NCBI GenBank assembly: GCA_964535025.1
Contig: CAZHRW010000161.1
Location: 1 to 8,272 of the forward strand
DNA: 8,272 bases
Reading direction: 5' to 3'
DNA from: JAAYZK01 sp964535025
GTDB lineage: Bacteria; Planctomycetota; Phycisphaerae; SM23-33; FEN-1343
Shown here one piece after another: positions 1-6,357 of this stretch. Every line of letters begins with the position of its first letter. The stretch's first letter is position 1. A program made the translations under genes and the position numbers. The notes below the pieces were generated by a model. It was not told where the DNA came from. It was given only the letters and a program-made list of their open reading frames with translations, and did no database searches.

Positions 1-1
1 C

Positions 2-520
2 CCCACCGCCCCGCCGCCCCTGGGCCGGTGGTTCGCCGCGTCCGCGGCCCGCCTGGTGCTGTCCGCCCGCCAGTGGCTCGCGCCCGGCGATGCGGAAGAT
101 GCGGTGCAGGAGGCGTTCGTCAGCCTCCTGGGCCAGCGGCGGGCGCCGGAGAACGTCAAGGCGTGGCTGTTCACGGCGGTGCGGAACGCGTCGGTCACCT
201 CGCTGCGGGCCCACCTGCGGCGCCGCCGCCGCGAACGGGCACGGGCGGCTGAGCGGGAGGCGTGGTTCGAGCCGCGCCCCGACGAGCTGATCGACGCGCA
301 AGCGGCCCAGGACGCCCTGGAGCTCATGCCCGACGACCAGCGCGAGGTCGTCACGCTTCGGATCTGGGGCCAGATGACACTGAGAGAGATCAGCGACATC
401 GCCGACACCTCGCCCGCCACGGCCCTGCGGCGCTACCGCCGGGGGCTGGCGGCGCTGCGGGCGCACCTGGAGGCATCATGCAGAGCCAACCGAACCGAGA
501 CCCAAAGCGACCATCGCTGA
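2..520 (+). CDS. ECF-type RNA polymerase sigma factor, 5' end cut by window
   Basis: Extracytoplasmic-function sigma factor that would direct core RNA polymerase to a dedicated promoter set. The frame is open to the window edge with no stop, so the true start lies upstream; 172 residues are visible and perhaps 10-30 are missing. Region 2 is marked by GDAEDAVQEAF at visible residues 29-39, the classic ECF region 2 signature, followed by KAWLFTAVRNA. A basic linker (RRRRRERARAAER) leads to region 4 at about residues 104-157, with LELMPDDQREVVTLRIWGQ and the helix-turn-helix LTLREISDIADTS-like stretch ending RRYRRGLAALRAHLE. The GTG at 56 cannot be the start, because it would remove part of region 2. 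The 3' end overlaps the next gene by 43 nt, as expected for a sigma/partner pair. The family call is firm; the ECF subgroup and signal are unknown. Confidence 0.92.
   Translation, partial: PTAPPPLGRWFAASAARLVLSARQWLAPGDAEDAVQEAFVSLLGQRRAPENVKAWLFTAVRNASVTSLRAHLRRRRRERARAAEREAWFEPRPDELIDAQAAQDALELMPDDQREVVTLRIWGQMTLREISDIADTSPATALRRYRRGLAALRAHLEASCRANRTETQSDHR
469..473 (+). promoter_or_regulatory. Ribosome binding site of the sigma-linked membrane protein gene
   Basis: GGAGG lies inside the sigma gene, 4 nt before the ATG at 478. It decides the start of the following gene: that frame stays open back to 262, but the upstream part is only the shadow of sigma region 4. The spacer is short. Confidence 0.6.
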
Positions 521-975
521 CGCCGGCCGAGCGGGAGCTCGAGCTGGCCCTCGCACGGCTGCGGCCGTCGCGGGCGCGGCTCGATCGCGACCGGCTGATC
601 TTCGAGGCCGGCCGCCTCGCCGAACGGCGGCGATCCCGCCGGTGGATGGCGGCCGCCGCGGCGCTGGGGCTGTGCGCGCTGCTGGCGGTGGTGATCCGGC
701 CCGCCCCCGGCGGTCGCGAGCAGGTGGTGACGGCCGACCGATCCGCCGATGCCGCCGCCCCGGCCGAGCCACCGACGGCCGAGCCGGCGGCGAGCCGCGG
801 AGGCCAGGCCGATGGGGTCAGTTACCGCGATCTCCGCGCCGCCATGGCCGATGATATCGACAGCGGCCTGTCCGACGGCCACGCCGCCGTCCGTCCCGAC
901 GAGCGAAGGGGTCTGCCGACGCTGTTCTTCGCCCTGTTCGGCACGGAGACCCATGGGAAAGAGGATCCACAATGA
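478..975 (+). CDS. Single-pass membrane protein, putative anti-sigma/partner of the ECF factor
   Basis: 165 aa. Residues 1-55 are charged and probably cytoplasmic, beginning with LTPAERELELALARLRPSRARLDRDRLIFEAGR (residues 14-46, given here by its parts: LTPAERELE and LDRDRLIFEAGR). A basic stretch RRRSRR precedes one membrane helix at about 57-74. The rest is a low-complexity Ala/Pro tail, presumably outside, ending in a short helix-like segment (YRDLR, 116-120). From memory, similar short proteins follow ECF sigma genes in planctomycetes. No zinc-binding HxxxCxxC anti-sigma motif is present, so the anti-sigma role is inferred from topology and from the 43-nt overlap with the sigma gene. The stop overlaps the next start as ATGA (972-975), so translation is probably coupled to both neighbours. 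Confidence 0.75.
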   Translation: MQSQPNRDPKRPSLTPAERELELALARLRPSRARLDRDRLIFEAGRLAERRRSRRWMAAAAALGLCALLAVVIRPAPGGREQVVTADRSADAAAPAEPPTAEPAASRGGQADGVSYRDLRAAMADDIDSGLSDGHAAVRPDERRGLPTLFFALFGTETHGKEDPQ

Positions 976-2399
976 CGACGAGACTTGCAGCCCTGGTGAG
1001 CGTCCTTCTCGCGGCGTGGGCCCCGGCGGTCGGGCAGGACGAGTCGTTCCCGCCCGACGCGACGGTGAAGGCCCTGACGCTCCGCCCGGCCGCCGAGCCG
1101 CGACCGGCGCTGAAGTACACGCTGATGCCCCACGTGCTCGATCAGACCGAAGGCAACGCGGCGACGGCGTACAAGGCGTTGATGGAGGCGTGGGACGCAA
1201 GGGACGATCACGACGAACTCGACAAGCAGGTCGCCGGGTGGCTCGATCAGCCCATCGACACCCTGCCGCTCGAGGAGGTCCGCCGGGCGCTGGGGGCCTA
1301 TCCGCTGGAGGAACTGCACGAGGCGGCGCGGATGGAGGCGTGCGACTGGGCGTTGCCGATCCGGACGCAGGGGATCAATCTCATGCTGCCGTCCGTGGGG
1401 ACGATGCGGAACTTCACCCGCGCGATCGCATTGCAGGCACGGCTTCAGGTCCACGACGGCGACTTCGCGGCCGCCATCGAATCGCTGCAGACGGGCTTTG
1501 CCATGGCCGACCACACGGGACGGCCGCCCCTGCTGATCTGCCGGCTGGTCGACGTTGCGATGGCCACGACGATGCTCGACGTCGTCGAAACGTGGATCGA
1601 AACGCCCGGCAGTCCGAACCTGTACTGGGCGCTGGCGGCGCTGGACCGGCCGTTGGTGCCCATGGAGCAGGCCCTGCAATGGGAGCGTTCGATCATCATG
1701 ATCAACGCGCCGTTGCTGCGGCAGGTGGCCAGCGGGGAGATGACGGCCGAGCAGTGGGAGGCGGTCGAGGACGAAAGCCGCCGGATCGTCGGCGAGTTGC
1801 TTGGCCTGGTAAGGGATGCTTCGGGGGACGCCGAACTGCTGGCCCCGACGGTATTGGCGATGAAGTATTACGCCCCGGCGACCGCGTGGCTGGAGGGGCA
1901 GGGCTATTCGCCCGAGGCCGTCGAGCGGATGCCCGTCTTCTATGTCACGCTTCGCTACCTGGTCGGCGACTTCCAGTATTGGAGCAGCGAGCAGCAGAAG
2001 TGGTACCACGTGCCCTACTGGCAGGCGCATCGGCGGATCGACGCGGCCCGGGACCGCTACGAGGAAGCCATGGGGGCCGGTGAGGTCGGGCCGCTGGCGA
2101 GGCTGCTGATCCCCGCGGTGGGGCGGGCGGTGTCGTACGTGGCGGTGCTGGATCGGCGCGTGGCGGCGCTGCAGACCATCGAGGCCCTGCGAATGCAGGC
2201 CGCGACGGACGGCGGCGCGTGGCCGGGCGCGCCTGCGGACATCGACGTCGTGCCGCTGCCGATCAACCCGGTAACCGGCGAACCGTTCGGGTTCCGCCGC
2301 ACCGATGAGGGCGCCGTCCTGGCCGCCGGGGCGTTGGAGGGGATGGACCCGAAGTGGTGGGTGCGGTATGAACTGACGTTCGAGGACCCGTCGGACTGA
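972..2399 (+). CDS. Exported protein of a planctomycete paralogous family, unknown function
   Basis: 475 aa. Residues 1-21 form a signal peptide (MTTRLAALVSVLLAAWAPAVGQ), so the product should be exported. The mature part is mostly helical. Several blocks match, from memory, a family found in many copies in planctomycetes: ALKYTLMPHVLDQTEGNAA (46-64), EACDWALP (122-129), a repeat-like helical pair around LQARLQVHDGDFAAAIESLQTG (155-176), and PGSPNLYWALAALDRPLV (212-229). The C-terminal part (about 396-470) has IEALRMQAATDGGAWP and PLPINPVTGEPFGFRR, the pattern of the soluble C-terminal region of pseudopilin-like proteins. No enzyme motif is visible. The start is supported by GAGG at 961-964, 7 nt before the ATG, and by the ATGA overlap with the upstream gene. 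Linkage to the ECF sigma factor suggests envelope-related regulation, but the function is unknown. Confidence 0.85.
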   Translation: MTTRLAALVSVLLAAWAPAVGQDESFPPDATVKALTLRPAAEPRPALKYTLMPHVLDQTEGNAATAYKALMEAWDARDDHDELDKQVAGWLDQPIDTLPLEEVRRALGAYPLEELHEAARMEACDWALPIRTQGINLMLPSVGTMRNFTRAIALQARLQVHDGDFAAAIESLQTGFAMADHTGRPPLLICRLVDVAMATTMLDVVETWIETPGSPNLYWALAALDRPLVPMEQALQWERSIIMINAPLLRQVASGEMTAEQWEAVEDESRRIVGELLGLVRDASGDAELLAPTVLAMKYYAPATAWLEGQGYSPEAVERMPVFYVTLRYLVGDFQYWSSEQQKWYHVPYWQAHRRIDAARDRYEEAMGAGEVGPLARLLIPAVGRAVSYVAVLDRRVAALQTIEALRMQAATDGGAWPGAPADIDVVPLPINPVTGEPFGFRRTDEGAVLAAGALEGMDPKWWVRYELTFEDPSD

Positions 2400-2411
2400 G
2401 TCATCCGACGG
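2388..2411 (+). terminator. Intergenic hairpin, possible attenuator
   Basis: A perfect 8-bp inverted repeat, CCGTCGGA (2388-2395) and TCCGACGG (2404-2411), encloses an 8-nt loop that contains the TGA stop of the upstream gene. It is followed by ATTGGTTAG rather than a T-run, so it is not a standard intrinsic terminator. It could weaken transcription into the next gene or protect the 3' end of the upstream message. Confidence 0.35.
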
Positions 2412-2436
2412 ATTGGTTAGCGAAAGGTAGAAGAGC

Positions 2437-3780
2437 ATGAGCTTGACGTGCAAGACATGTGCGACGGTCGTGGTGATGTCCCTGTCGTGTGTGGCCGTCG
2501 GCGCGTCGGCGGCCGGTCCGGCCGCGACGATCGCCCCGTATCTGGACGACCAGTCGTTCGCGGTCGTTCGCGTGGACATTCGCGGCCTGGACGTCGCGGC
2601 GGCGGTCCGGTGGCTGGGCCACGCGGTGCAGGCGCCCCCCGAGGAGGTGGCTCAGGTCGCCGGCTCCGTGTCGGCGTGGCGTCAGAACCTGCTGGCGACC
2701 GGGGGGCGGGAGGCGTACGTGGTGCTCTCGCTGGCCGACCTGCCCGACCACGCGCCGGCGTTCATCATCCCCGTGCCGAGCGGGGCGGACGCCGAAGCGA
2801 TCGCCGCGGCGGTGCGGAAGAACATCGAAACGCCGGGCAGCCGGCCGCCCCGGGGCGGACCGTTCGGCGGTCGCGGCATCGTGATCGTCCATGACAACGT
2901 CGTCATCGCCGGCGAATCCCAGGAGACGGTCCGGCGTCTGCAACAGGTCACGCCGTCGCCGCGCGCGGAGCTCGAGGCCGCGTTCGCCGCGGCGGGCAGC
3001 GCGCCCCTTCAGGCGGTGCTGGTGCCGTCGGAGCTTCAGCGGCGGATCATCGCCGAGACGCTGCCGCACCTGCCCGAGCCGCTGCCGCCGATGTCGGGCG
3101 AGGCGCTGAGCACGGCGGTGCGGTGGGCGGCGGCGAGCGCCCAACTGCCGCCGACGGCGTCGCTGCAGGTGGTGGTCCAGAGCTCGGACGCCGACGCGGC
3201 CGCCGCGCTGAAGGCCACCGTCGAAGCCGTCCTGGCGACGGCCGCGGGATTGCTGCAGTCGGAGGGCATCTTGCCGAAGGCCCCGAAGATCGCCCAGCGC
3301 CTGGCCCCGACGGTGCGGGGCAGCCGCGTGGTGCTGGGGATCGACCCCGCCGCCTTCAAGGCGCTGGAGGCCGACCTGGTGCAGCCGCTGGTCGAGGATG
3401 TCCGCGAAAACGCCAGGGGGGCGCTGGCGTTGACGCGCGTGCGGATGATCGACACGGCGCTGAGACTCTACCGGGAGGAGCACAACGGCCAGTGGCCGCC
3501 GGACCTGCAGGCGCTCATCGACGCGGCCTTCTTCGAGCCCGAGATGCTCACCGGCCCGTCCACCGACCAGCGTGTCATGGTCTACATCCGCCCGCCGGCC
3601 GATGCCTCGGGGATGACTGTTGTTGTCTACGAGGACCCCGCCTCGCACGATCGCTCGTCGACGGCCGTCGGTTTCCTCGATGGCCACGCTGCACTGATGC
3701 GCGCCGACGAGGGCTTCCGCCGGTTGGTCGAACAGGCCGAGCAGGCGTCCAAGGAGGCGTACGGGGGTGCCACCGAATAG
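2437..3780 (+). CDS. Exported protein with C-terminal pseudopilin-like module, unknown function
   Basis: 447 aa. The N-terminus (1-26, ending VGASAA) is a signal peptide. It is followed by TIAPYLDDQSFAVVRVDIRGLDVAA (residues 31-55, shown here as APYLDDQSFAVVRVDIRGLD), a beta-strand opening seen in other planctomycete exported proteins. The middle (60-320) is an alternating alpha/beta region with no catalytic motif I recognise. The end (about 326-425) reads ALALTRVRMIDTALRLYREE, then NGQWPPDLQALI, YIRPPAD, VVYEDPASH and GFLDGHAALM. This is the layout of the soluble part of planctomycete pseudopilin-like proteins (helix, WPP, late strand 'LDGH'), but the N-terminal prepilin helix is missing. 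The start has AAAGG at 2423-2427, 9 nt before the ATG. It lies 37 nt after the previous gene and is probably in the same operon. The stop is 3 bp from the stop of the opposing sulfatase gene. Confidence 0.82.
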   Translation: MSLTCKTCATVVVMSLSCVAVGASAAGPAATIAPYLDDQSFAVVRVDIRGLDVAAAVRWLGHAVQAPPEEVAQVAGSVSAWRQNLLATGGREAYVVLSLADLPDHAPAFIIPVPSGADAEAIAAAVRKNIETPGSRPPRGGPFGGRGIVIVHDNVVIAGESQETVRRLQQVTPSPRAELEAAFAAAGSAPLQAVLVPSELQRRIIAETLPHLPEPLPPMSGEALSTAVRWAAASAQLPPTASLQVVVQSSDADAAAALKATVEAVLATAAGLLQSEGILPKAPKIAQRLAPTVRGSRVVLGIDPAAFKALEADLVQPLVEDVRENARGALALTRVRMIDTALRLYREEHNGQWPPDLQALIDAAFFEPEMLTGPSTDQRVMVYIRPPADASGMTVVVYEDPASHDRSSTAVGFLDGHAALMRADEGFRRLVEQAEQASKEAYGGATE

Positions 3781-3783
3781 GCC

Positions 3784-5271
3784 CTAGCGCGGCGTAGTGC
3801 CCTCGCCGGTCCACCGCACGTTCTTCCACGGCGAGATGAGCGGCTCGTCGTCGGGGCAGACGAGGCGATCGCCATCCGTCCAGCCGCAGTCGCGCCCGGC
3901 CAGTTCGGCGACGAGACGGCTGCGCCACAGCGCGATCTCGTCGGCGCGGGCGGGGTCGTCGATGAGGTTGTGCTCTTCGCCGGGGTCGGTGGTGAGGTCG
4001 AAGAACTGCTCGAGATTGAGGCGGGGCAGCCAGATGAACTTCCGCTTGCCGTCCGTGAGGTACTGCATCTCCTGTTCGCGGCTGTAGCACCAGCAGTGCT
4101 CGCCGTGGATGTACTCGCGCCAGTCGCCCACCGGCCCCTCCATCAGCCGCAGCATGCTGCGGCCTTCGACGGTGGGCGGGTGGGGCACGCCGGCGATGTC
4201 GAGGACGGTCGGCATGATGTCGCGCAGCTCGACGGGCTCGTCGGCGACGGGGCGCCCGGGAGCGCCGGCGGTGCGGGGTGGGACGACCAGCAGCGGGATG
4301 CGGGCGCTGCCGTCGTAGGCGTAGGTCTTCCGCCAGAGGTTGTGGTCGCCCTGCATGTCGCCGTGATCGGAGGTGAAGACGAACCACGTGTTGGCGACGG
4401 CGTCCCGCTGGTAGCGATTGAGCCAGTTCATCAGGCGGCCGATCTGCCGGTCGATGAAGGTGATCTCCCCGTAGTAGCCGACCCGGGCGCGGTGGATCTG
4501 CTCGGGCGACTTGCGGCCGCGCCACGCGTTGGGGTTTACGGCCGTCCGCGGGTCGTCGTGCATCTCGGCCCAGTCGCCCATGTAGGGGGCGGGCGTGTCG
4601 CCATTGATGTAGCGGTCCCAGTACGGTTGCGGCGGCACGTAGGGCGAGTGAGGGCGGGCGAAGCTGATGTTCAGGAAGAACGGCCGGTTGCCGTCGCGCC
4701 CCTCGATCCACTTGATCGCACGGCTCATCGTCCAGGCGGTGGGATGGAGGTACTCCTCGGTGTGCCAGGGGCGGGCCATCCACGAATTCCAGTCCACGCC
4801 GTGATCGTCGGGGGTGATATCGCGTCCGGCCTCGGCGGCGAACCAGGCGCGGTAGTCGTCGACGACCCCCGGCTCCTCCTGCCGTCCCGACTCGTCCAGC
4901 TCGGCCGTCTCGAAGCCCATCAGGGCGCGCTGGGGCGTGAAGTGCCCCTTGCCCACGCGGTGGGTCTGGTAGCCGGCGGCGGTCAGTTCGCCGGCGAGCG
5001 TGTGGGGGAAGTCGTTGGGGATCGGGCCCTGTCCGCGGCCCATCCCCAGCACGCCGGTGTGCCACTGGCTCATCCCCGTCCACAGGATCGCCCTGGCCGG
5101 CAGGCACGAGGGCACCGCCGTGTACGCGCAGCGGAACCGCGTCCCCTGCGCCGCCAGGTAGTCGAGGTTCGGCGTGTCGATCACGCCGTGGCCGTCGCAG
5201 CTCATCGCGTCGCCGCGCATCTGGTCGACCATGATCAGGATGATGTTGGGCGGGGAGGTGGCCTGTTCCAT
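3784..5271 (-). CDS. Formylglycine-dependent sulfatase (type I arylsulfatase/choline-sulfatase-like)
   Basis: 495 aa, alkaline-phosphatase-fold hydrolase that cleaves sulfate esters. The substrate (sulfated polysaccharide or small ester) cannot be read from the sequence. Key sites with the ATG start: metal Asp16 in IMVDQMRGD; CLPAR at 56-60, matching CxPxR, where Cys56 must be oxidised to formylglycine; VGKGHF with Lys108 and His110; RPHSPY with His208; SDHGDMQGDH with Asp302 and His303, then Lys315. The C-terminal subdomain has the usual EQFFDLTTDPGEEHNLIDDP pattern. The second metal-motif residue is Gln17 where many sulfatases have Asp. No signal peptide is visible, which would place the enzyme in the cytoplasm, unusual for a polysaccharide sulfatase. 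ATG 5271 is preferred over in-frame GTG 5280; neither has a strong ribosome binding site. It starts 12 nt after the hepT stop, so co-transcription is likely. No maturase gene is in the window. Confidence 0.93.
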   Translation of the reverse strand: MEQATSPPNIILIMVDQMRGDAMSCDGHGVIDTPNLDYLAAQGTRFRCAYTAVPSCLPARAILWTGMSQWHTGVLGMGRGQGPIPNDFPHTLAGELTAAGYQTHRVGKGHFTPQRALMGFETAELDESGRQEEPGVVDDYRAWFAAEAGRDITPDDHGVDWNSWMARPWHTEEYLHPTAWTMSRAIKWIEGRDGNRPFFLNISFARPHSPYVPPQPYWDRYINGDTPAPYMGDWAEMHDDPRTAVNPNAWRGRKSPEQIHRARVGYYGEITFIDRQIGRLMNWLNRYQRDAVANTWFVFTSDHGDMQGDHNLWRKTYAYDGSARIPLLVVPPRTAGAPGRPVADEPVELRDIMPTVLDIAGVPHPPTVEGRSMLRLMEGPVGDWREYIHGEHCWCYSREQEMQYLTDGKRKFIWLPRLNLEQFFDLTTDPGEEHNLIDDPARADEIALWRSRLVAELAGRDCGWTDGDRLVCPDDEPLISPWKNVRWTGEGTTPR

Positions 5272-5283
5272 GCGGAGCACTCA

Positions 5284-5643
5284 TCAAGGATTCTGTGGAG
5301 GATTCGTCCCGTCGACGATCCGCTCGAGGGCCGCGATCAGTGGCGGAAGATCATTGGTGATGGTATCCCAAAGCAGATCATAGTCGATCACATCGTATCC
5401 GTGGACGAGACGGTTGCGCATCGCGATGATCTGGGGCCAGGGCACGTTGGCATACTGACGCTGCGTTGTCGTGGAGACACGGTTGGCCGCCTCACCGAGA
5501 ATCTCCATCAGGCGGGTCAGTGCGAGTTGCTTCACCCGATCCCGCGCGAGGTGGCTCCGATCGACGCCCTCCAGCAATGCGACGGCTTCGCGAGCATGGT
5601 TGAGCATATCGGTCAAGCTGACCGCATCGTCACGCTTGCTCAT
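5284..5643 (-). CDS. hepT: HepT toxin, HEPN-domain ribonuclease of type VII toxin-antitoxin system
   Basis: 119 aa, normal for HepT (DUF86). In this family the protein is an all-helical HEPN RNase that dimerises and cuts RNA, and is silenced when MntA adds AMP to its tyrosine. The defining R-x4-H-x-Y motif is present as RNRLVHGY: Arg76, His81 and the AMP-acceptor Tyr83. Upstream, LTRLMEILGEAANRVS (42-57) is the conserved second helix of the family. All key residues are intact, so the toxin should be active. The start overlaps the mntA end by 14 nt and has a strong GGAGG ribosome binding site. By hand count the gene is about 60% GC, against about 70% in a sampled stretch of the sulfatase gene, consistent with acquisition by transfer. 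Confidence 0.93.
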   Translation of the reverse strand: MSKRDDAVSLTDMLNHAREAVALLEGVDRSHLARDRVKQLALTRLMEILGEAANRVSTTTQRQYANVPWPQIIAMRNRLVHGYDVIDYDLLWDTITNDLPPLIAALERIVDGTNPPQNP

Positions 5644-5932
5644 AGTGCACCTCCGCCAGGCGGAGTACGTCGTCGCGGAACTGAGGGTTAAGTCCCTTCG
5701 GCGTATGAAACTCGACGCGACGACCCAGAATATGGCTCAGTTCGATCTCCATGCCGGCCAGCGTGATAAGGCCCACGCGGGCGTCGGGCTCGAATTCCAC
5801 AAGGACGTCGACATCGCTGTCGGCGGTGAAGTCGTCTCGGAGAACCGATCCAAAGAAGGCCAGACGGCGGATACGGTGCTGACGGCAGAACCGCTCGACC
5901 TGCGTGCTCGGAATGTCGATTTTCGTGCTCAT
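5630..5932 (-). CDS. mntA: MntA antitoxin, minimal nucleotidyltransferase of type VII toxin-antitoxin system
   Basis: 100 aa, typical of a minimal nucleotidyltransferase. Known members neutralise HepT by transferring AMP from ATP to the tyrosine of its R-x4-H-x-Y motif. The GS-x10-DxD active site is complete: FFGSVLRDDF (residues 26-35) starts it, with Gly28-Ser29 and Asp40-Val41-Asp42. The third acidic position appears to be Glu74 in GRRVEFHTP, where many members have Asp. The conserved C-terminal FRDDVLRLAEVHYE is present. The ATG at 5932 is chosen because family members begin close to ISxxxLxxFCRRHxI-like sequence. An in-frame GTG at 5983 would add 17 non-conserved residues, although it overlaps the upstream stop as GTGA and so cannot be excluded. 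Hand-counted GC is about 61%. It lies upstream of and overlaps hepT, so antitoxin is translated first. Confidence 0.92.
   Translation of the reverse strand: MSTKIDIPSTQVERFCRQHRIRRLAFFGSVLRDDFTADSDVDVLVEFEPDARVGLITLAGMEIELSHILGRRVEFHTPKGLNPQFRDDVLRLAEVHYEQA
5650..5665 (-). promoter_or_regulatory. hepT ribosome binding site partly held in a hairpin
   Basis: On the minus strand GGAGG (5654-5650) sits 6 nt before the hepT ATG. It overlaps the 3' arm of the inverted repeat CTCCG-CCTGG-CGGAG (5665-5651). If this folds, the GGAG of the ribosome binding site is base-paired until a ribosome finishing mntA opens it. The repeat is seen directly; the coupling role is inferred. Confidence 0.5.
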
Positions 5933-5979
5933 GCTCGGCGATCCAGACCCTATCTCAGCCGCTTCGGATGACAGCCGAT

Positions 5980-6258
5980 TCACTCGACGCCCAGGCCGAA
6001 CATGTGCTCGAGGTCGTAGCGGCTGTACTGGCGGAAGGCGATCAGCGTCTTGGTGTCGGCGATGCCGTCCACGGCGATCATGTCTTCGGTCACGAGCCTG
6101 GCCAGGTGCTCGTTCTCGCGGACGCGGGCGACGGCGACGAGGTCGTAGTCGCCGGCGACGCTGTAGACCTCCGCGACGCCGTCGATGTCCAGGATCTGCT
6201 GCGAGGCGGCCTGGATGCGGTCGCGTCGCACCTTGATCAGGATGAATGCGGTTACCAT
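5980..6258 (-). CDS. Stand-alone AsnC/Lrp-type RAM (ligand-binding) domain protein
   Basis: 92 aa, matching only the C-terminal effector-binding domain of Lrp/AsnC regulators, with no helix-turn-helix. Visible pattern: MVTAFILIKV start strand, then VAEVYSVAGDYDLVAVARV (residues 28-46), the core of the RAM fold, then IAVDGIADTKTLIAFRQYS. Such proteins form octameric rings and bind amino acids or similar small molecules. Without a DNA-binding part it may act by joining full-length Lrp proteins or as a metabolite sensor; the partner is unknown. The start has AAGGAG (plus strand 6266-6271) 7 nt before the ATG, the best ribosome binding site in the window. It lies just upstream of mntA; its stop is 47 nt from the mntA ATG. 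Likely the first gene of a unit continuing through mntA, hepT and the sulfatase gene. Confidence 0.88.
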   Translation of the reverse strand: MVTAFILIKVRRDRIQAASQQILDIDGVAEVYSVAGDYDLVAVARVRENEHLARLVTEDMIAVDGIADTKTLIAFRQYSRYDLEHMFGLGVE

Positions 6259-6357
6259 CGGTGTTCTCCTTCGCGCCGTCGCCGCCGGTGTGCGCGGGCG
6301 GGGCCCCGGTGGGGGCGCTCGTCGCCCGCTCCCATCGCGGACGGCCTGTGCCCCCAG

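Noticed and set aside
262..477. N-terminal extension of the sigma-linked membrane protein
   Set aside because: It lies entirely within the sigma region 4 coding sequence in another phase and reads as low-complexity Arg/Pro sequence.
822..2579. Long minus-strand open frame (585 codons) opposite the 475-aa exported protein gene
   Set aside because: Its product is rich in Arg, His and Pro with no domain pattern, as expected for the antisense frame of a GC-rich gene. The plus-strand frame has a signal peptide and conserved blocks.
3575..5287. Long minus-strand frame overlapping the sulfatase in another phase
   Set aside because: Arg/Pro/His-rich shadow; the sulfatase frame carries all catalytic motifs.
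3970..5691. Long plus-strand open frame (573 codons) across the sulfatase, hepT and part of mntA
   Set aside because: It is antisense to three recognisable genes and has a Val/Gly/Arg-rich, featureless translation.
5933..5983. GTG start for MntA with 17 extra residues
   Set aside because: The GTGA overlap is suggestive, but the added residues do not resemble family N-termini and the ATG at 5932 fits the usual length.
6294..6329. Inverted repeat in the leader of the RAM-domain gene as a riboswitch or operator
   Set aside because: Only 7 bp with a 22-nt GC-rich loop, which is easily expected by chance here; no riboswitch consensus is recognised.
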